A program made the translations under genes and the position numbers. The notes under the pieces were generated by a model that worked only from the letters and a program-made list of their open reading frames with translations, was not told the DNA's origin and searched no databases. A DNA stretch of 11,512 bases from Chrysiogenia bacterium (GTDB taxonomy: Bacteria; JAGRBM01): positions 1 through 11,512 of the forward strand of contig JAGRBM010000396.1 in assembly GCA_020434085.1 (NCBI GenBank), given 5' to 3'. This document shows, one piece after another, positions 8,175-11,512 of this stretch (the stretch's first letter is position 1; every line of letters begins with the position of its first letter).

Positions 8175-9062
8175 ATGCAGCGATTCCTTCGTAGTGCGCT
8201 GCTGCGGTTTGCATTGACCGCAGCGCTTTTGCCGGCGCTTTCTCTGGTGCCGGTTCTTGCCAGAACGGCCTTTGCACAAAGCGGCAAGCGGGTGCTGGTC
8301 TACGGTGTGCAGGCGCAGGGGCGCCTGGGCGACCTGGTGCCACAGACCTCACGTGCGGTCACGGTTGCGACGACCCGCTACGCGGGGGTTCAAGTGCTCG
8401 GCGCGCGCAACGTGCAGAGCCTGGCCGACCTGCGACGCGATCCGGGGCTGCTCAATTGCGCCAAGCCCGAGTGCCTGCGCAATATCGCGGTGGCGTTGGG
8501 CGCCGATGAATTCCTGGTGACCACGCTGGTGCTCGGCGCCAACGGTGTGGTCGTCTCCGTTGATCGAATGGAAACGAAATCCGGCGAGAGAATCAACCGC
8601 GAGGAAGAGGTCTGGGCGGGAGAGCCCCGCTTCGTAGGGCCGCTTGCTGGTCTTCTGGCGGTCTCGCACTACAACGATCCCAGCTCGCTCACGCCGGGCA
8701 CGCTGGAACTGGTTCCCGACGTAGAGGCCACGGCGCTGGTGGACGGCTCCTCGGTGGGCACTGCTTCTCCGGCGGGGCTCAGCGTTGAAATGGAGCCGGG
8801 CCGCCATGAAGTGAGCTTCGAGGCCGAGGGCTTCAAGTCCGGGAAGACCGAAATCGTGCTCATGCCCGGCCAGCAACTGCGCGTCGACCAGACCCTGATC
8901 GAGTCCGGTGCAGCGGCGGCCGCTTGGTATGAGAGCTGGTGGTTTGTGGCGCTGGTTGTTGCAGGTGTGGCGGCAGGCGCGACGCTTCCCTTCGTGCTCG
9001 GTGGCGACAGCACGCCGCCGGTAACCTCGGGGCCGCTATCCGTCACGGTGCCGGGACCGTAA
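8175..9062 (+). CDS. Exported PEGA-domain protein with CsgG/TolB-N-like domain and C-terminal membrane anchor
   Basis: A 295-residue protein. A signal peptide (1-35) ends in AFA-Q. Residues about 38-135 repeat the layout of the preceding protein: VLVYGVQAQ (40-48), GVQVLGARNVQSL (71-83), Cys95-x4-Cys100 and ALGADEFLVTTLVLG (107-121). Residues about 175-243 form a PEGA domain, visible as LVDGSSVGTASPAGLSVEMEPGRHEV and AEGFKSGKTEIVLMPG. PEGA domains are small beta modules common in surface proteins of Myxococcota and relatives. A hydrophobic stretch (WWFVALVVAGVAAGATLPFVLGG, 255-277) then looks like a membrane span, followed by a Pro/Thr-rich tail. ATG 8175 is chosen over GTG 8127 because GGGGGAGA lies just upstream and the signal peptide begins there. 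The final gene follows after 13 bases. The role is unknown; the context suggests an envelope scaffold acting with its neighbours. Confidence 0.88.
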   Translation: MQRFLRSALLRFALTAALLPALSLVPVLARTAFAQSGKRVLVYGVQAQGRLGDLVPQTSRAVTVATTRYAGVQVLGARNVQSLADLRRDPGLLNCAKPECLRNIAVALGADEFLVTTLVLGANGVVVSVDRMETKSGERINREEEVWAGEPRFVGPLAGLLAVSHYNDPSSLTPGTLELVPDVEATALVDGSSVGTASPAGLSVEMEPGRHEVSFEAEGFKSGKTEIVLMPGQQLRVDQTLIESGAAAAAWYESWWFVALVVAGVAAGATLPFVLGGDSTPPVTSGPLSVTVPGP

Positions 9063-9075
9063 GGGGGACACAGAC

Positions 9076-11512
9076 ATGAACACTCTCAAAAACTACGCCC
9101 TTACCCTTGTTGTAATCCTTCTGGCCGCCTGCCAGAGCGGCCCGCGCGCGCCGGCAAATCTCCTTGTACCGGTGGGAGAGGACCTGGCCGCGGTCAATGA
9201 CAATGTGAACGTGCAGGGCACGCTGCGCGTTTATGAACAATCCGACATCGACGGCGCGCTCGGTGAATGCGTGGCCGAGGCATTCGGCACGAAGGCCGGC
9301 AGCAATTACAGCTTCAACCTCCCTGATCTGAGTTTCGGGGACTATGCCGTGCGCATCTACTACACGGGCACCCGTGACGGGGTGAGCAGCCTCCTGCTTG
9401 CAGCCGATTGTCCTGAGTTTACCCACGCCATCGACGGCTCAGAGTGCGACATAGACTTCAGCGTGCTCTCCGTGCTTGGCCACCAGGCGCTATTCGAAGC
9501 GCGCACCGATCCGCTCGATCCCGATACGGCAACGGAGACCTTCGGCGTGGAGGATTGCGAGGGCAACGTCCTCAACATCAGCGAAGCACCAATTGCCGCC
9601 ACCTGCAAGGAGAGCCTGTTCGATTGCGATCGTAACAATACGACCAACTTGCAGGAAGCCCAGGATCCCAATGGCAGCTTCTTCTCCCTGGGCGTGACCA
9701 CCGCGGGCAACGGCGTTTCCGACTTCGCCCAGGTGAGCGGCGACAGCCGCTACGTGACCTTCCACACGACGGCGAACAACCTCTCGGACGATGATCTCAA
9801 CAACGCAGAGGACGTCTACGTTCTGGACCGTCAGACCGGCGTCCTCGATGCCGTGACCTCGGGTTTTCCCGGCGAGGATGCCAACGGCCCGAGCATGCAG
9901 AGCAGCGTTGATGACGAGGGGCGCTACGTAGCGTTCTCTTCCTTTGCGAGCAACCTCGCCCCCGGCGATACGAACAACATGGCGGACATCTTCGTGCGTG
10001 ATCGCGAGCAGCGGGTCGTGCGTCTCATCTCCCAGGGCATGAGCGCCATGCCGGCAGACGGAAACAGCTTCAATCCGTCCATCTCGCTCGATGGACGCTT
10101 CGTGGCATTCGAGTCCGATGCCACCAATCTGGTCACGGGCGATACCAACGGTGTCAGCGATATCTTTGTTGCCGACCGCGACGTGTCGGACGACGGTTTC
10201 TTCGACGAGGAGGGCGATACCAAGATCGTCCGCGTGAGCGTGAGTGCGGCCGGCGCGCAGGCCGACGGGGCGAGCCGCAATCCCTCCATCTCGGGCTTGG
10301 GTCGCCACGTGGCCTTCGAGTCCGATGCCACGAATCTCATTGTGGGTGATACAAACGCCAGGACCGATATCTTTGTTCACGACCGCGATTGCGATGAGAG
10401 CATGGCGGCCAATCCCTGTGTGGACGGGCTCTCCGGAGACGAAATCTTCGATCAGGCCGGGCGCATCCGCACGATCCGCGTCAGCGTCACCGAGGCCGGC
10501 GCCGAACTCGTCGCGGCCAGCACCAATCCCGATCTGTCGCAGTCATGGGACGGCATGGAAGACGGACGCTTCGTGGTCTTCGAGACCATGGACAACACCA
10601 TCAAAACCCTGCTTCCGGTGTTCGACTTCCTGGGCTTCGGCAATGGCGGGACGAACTACATGTTCACACTCGCCTACGCGCCGGTAAAGCCCGGCAGCGT
10701 GCGCGTCACCGCGCCGATGGGGATGTGCGTCGATAACGGAATGGGAATGCTCCTGGGATCGGGCGAGTGCATGGGCGGCACGGTCAACTACATGACCGGC
10801 GATATCAATGTGAATTTTAGCGTCGCCCAGGATATGTCCGATGATCTGTTCGGAATTTACGCACTGGAATTCAATGATCTCAACCCACGGATGGATGTCT
10901 ACCTGCACGACCGCGATTGCGATCCGATGGCGCCGTTTGATGGGTGCCAGTTCGGCGCCAACGGTGTCTTCGATGAAACCGGCCTGAACCGGACGTTGCT
11001 GATGAGCCACAGCTTTGACGCGCTCGATGGCTTTATCGCCTCCAACGGCTTCAGCCACAACCCCGCGGTATCGGGAGACGGGAAGATCGTAGCTTTCGAC
11101 TCCGATGCCGACAACCTCATTCCACTGGTAGGGGACTTCAACGCCGAGCGTGACGTCTTCGCGCGCGTGCGCAGTCTCGGCGGAGTCGACCAGATCGTCA
11201 CCATGTCCGGGGAAATGCCCCTGACCTGCCGGGTGAGCCAGAAGAACCTCGATGGCGGAAACGGCGAGAGCAAGAACCCGGCGGTGAATCTTCTGGGTGA
11301 CAGGATCGCTTATGAAACCGACGCGACAAACCTCGCTTCAGACATGGACACGGCATTCGACACCAACGGAAAGGTCGACATCGTACGTGCGGAAGTGATG
11401 GTCAACACCACCGATTGCATTTCGGAATTCGTGACGAGTTCGCTGCGCGCCACGGCCGGTCGCAACAACAATGTTATCTCGCAGGCGACGAAGGACTCGA
11501 CCGGGGCTGCAC
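9076..11512 (+). CDS. Large outer-membrane lipoprotein with TolB/PD40-type beta-propeller blades, 3' end outside the window
   Basis: Open from ATG 9076 to the window edge (812 codons, no stop), so it is truncated only by the window. AAGGGGGA at 9061-9068 overlaps the preceding TAA and lies seven bases before the ATG, which implies coupled translation. The signal peptide ends in the lipobox LAAC, with Cys19 lipidated and Gln at +2 (outer-membrane sorting by the E. coli rule). Residues about 30-175 form a beta-rich domain, and 183-196 resemble a DxDxN-type calcium loop. Propeller blades of the form [SG]xxGRxVAFxSDATNLVxGDTNxxxDIFVxDR follow at about 220, 278, 336, 404, 492, 665 and 737; a blade-like remnant near 590-620 is separated by an insert. 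Long inter-blade loops carry DRDCD and FDE-x-G motifs. Such propellers commonly mediate protein or ligand binding. The similarity is to TolB-type blades, and the exact family cannot be named. Confidence 0.85.
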   Translation, partial: MNTLKNYALTLVVILLAACQSGPRAPANLLVPVGEDLAAVNDNVNVQGTLRVYEQSDIDGALGECVAEAFGTKAGSNYSFNLPDLSFGDYAVRIYYTGTRDGVSSLLLAADCPEFTHAIDGSECDIDFSVLSVLGHQALFEARTDPLDPDTATETFGVEDCEGNVLNISEAPIAATCKESLFDCDRNNTTNLQEAQDPNGSFFSLGVTTAGNGVSDFAQVSGDSRYVTFHTTANNLSDDDLNNAEDVYVLDRQTGVLDAVTSGFPGEDANGPSMQSSVDDEGRYVAFSSFASNLAPGDTNNMADIFVRDREQRVVRLISQGMSAMPADGNSFNPSISLDGRFVAFESDATNLVTGDTNGVSDIFVADRDVSDDGFFDEEGDTKIVRVSVSAAGAQADGASRNPSISGLGRHVAFESDATNLIVGDTNARTDIFVHDRDCDESMAANPCVDGLSGDEIFDQAGRIRTIRVSVTEAGAELVAASTNPDLSQSWDGMEDGRFVVFETMDNTIKTLLPVFDFLGFGNGGTNYMFTLAYAPVKPGSVRVTAPMGMCVDNGMGMLLGSGECMGGTVNYMTGDINVNFSVAQDMSDDLFGIYALEFNDLNPRMDVYLHDRDCDPMAPFDGCQFGANGVFDETGLNRTLLMSHSFDALDGFIASNGFSHNPAVSGDGKIVAFDSDADNLIPLVGDFNAERDVFARVRSLGGVDQIVTMSGEMPLTCRVSQKNLDGGNGESKNPAVNLLGDRIAYETDATNLASDMDTAFDTNGKVDIVRAEVMVNTTDCISEFVTSSLRATAGRNNNVISQATKDSTGAA
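10072..10389 (+). repeat. Near-identical duplicated propeller blades
   Basis: DNA at 10072-10182 and 10279-10389 aligns over 111 bases without gaps at an offset of 207 bases (69 codons). Runs such as TTCGAGTCCGATGCCAC and GATATCTTTGTT are identical. A further 18-base exact repeat (CACGACCGCGATTGCGAT) is at 10378-10395 and 10906-10923. Identity that reaches the nucleotide level points to recent internal duplication of blade units. Confidence 0.8.

Noticed and set aside
7427-8287. Open frame on the - strand over the Sel1/Hcp repeats
   Set aside because: Its apparent repeats mirror the + strand repeats, and the + strand has the signal peptide and ribosome-binding site.
9490-10380. Open frame on the - strand opposite the propeller gene
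   Set aside because: It is antisense to clearly repeated propeller blades, and the + frame is open over the whole segment and has a lipobox.
10072-10923. Repeats that might suggest CRISPR or a mobile element
   Set aside because: The copies are in frame within one open gene at codon-multiple spacing and encode propeller blades. There are no uniform short repeats with spacers.

Overview
The window is GC-rich bacterial DNA. Every gene I can support lies on the + strand. The products point to a Gram-negative organism with an outer membrane: a single-span signal peptidase I, two lipoproteins, and Sec-exported proteins with CsgG/TolB-N-like, PEGA, Sel1/Hcp and TolB-type propeller domains. That mixture is familiar from the former Deltaproteobacteria (Myxococcota, Desulfobacterota, Bdellovibrionota and relatives). 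This placement is an inference, and no rRNA or tRNA is present to confirm it.

Layout. Positions 1-906 hold the 3' end of a nucleotide-sugar epimerase/decarboxylase gene followed by a DPM1-like family 2 glycosyltransferase, so this is the tail of a glycan locus. Positions 907-1090 hold a good sigma70-type promoter and a GC-rich leader that can form hairpins. Positions 1091-4248 are a compact housekeeping unit: lepA (EF4), lepB (signal peptidase I, overlapping lepA by one base) and tadA (tRNA adenosine deaminase). This signal peptidase has an unusual N-terminal extension of about 90 residues.

Positions 4362-5918 encode a cytoplasmic PAS/histidine-kinase/receiver-like protein. Its phosphoacceptor His is Ser, and its receiver has lost the acidic pair and the phospho-Asp, while much of the ATP-binding domain survives. 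It looks like a doubly degenerate pseudo-hybrid kinase.

Positions 5951-11512 hold four consecutive envelope proteins. They are a lipoprotein, a periplasmic protein with a CsgG/TolB-N-like domain plus six disulfide-type Sel1/Hcp repeats, a PEGA protein with the same kind of N-terminal domain and a C-terminal membrane anchor, and a large beta-propeller lipoprotein that runs off the window. The first three share a recognisable motif order: a beta strand near VxxxPF, then G-[YV]-[RQ]-V, then a strand after an (A/Q)-A-[DE] turn. The middle two also share a Cys-x4-Cys pair. The last two are coupled by a 13-nt gap in which the ribosome-binding site overlaps the stop codon.

The best candidate for an undescribed system is this envelope cluster, possibly together with the pseudo-kinase before it. 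The function is unknown; the domains suggest an outer-membrane-associated assembly rather than an enzyme pathway. I see no mobile element, CRISPR array, tRNA or rRNA.
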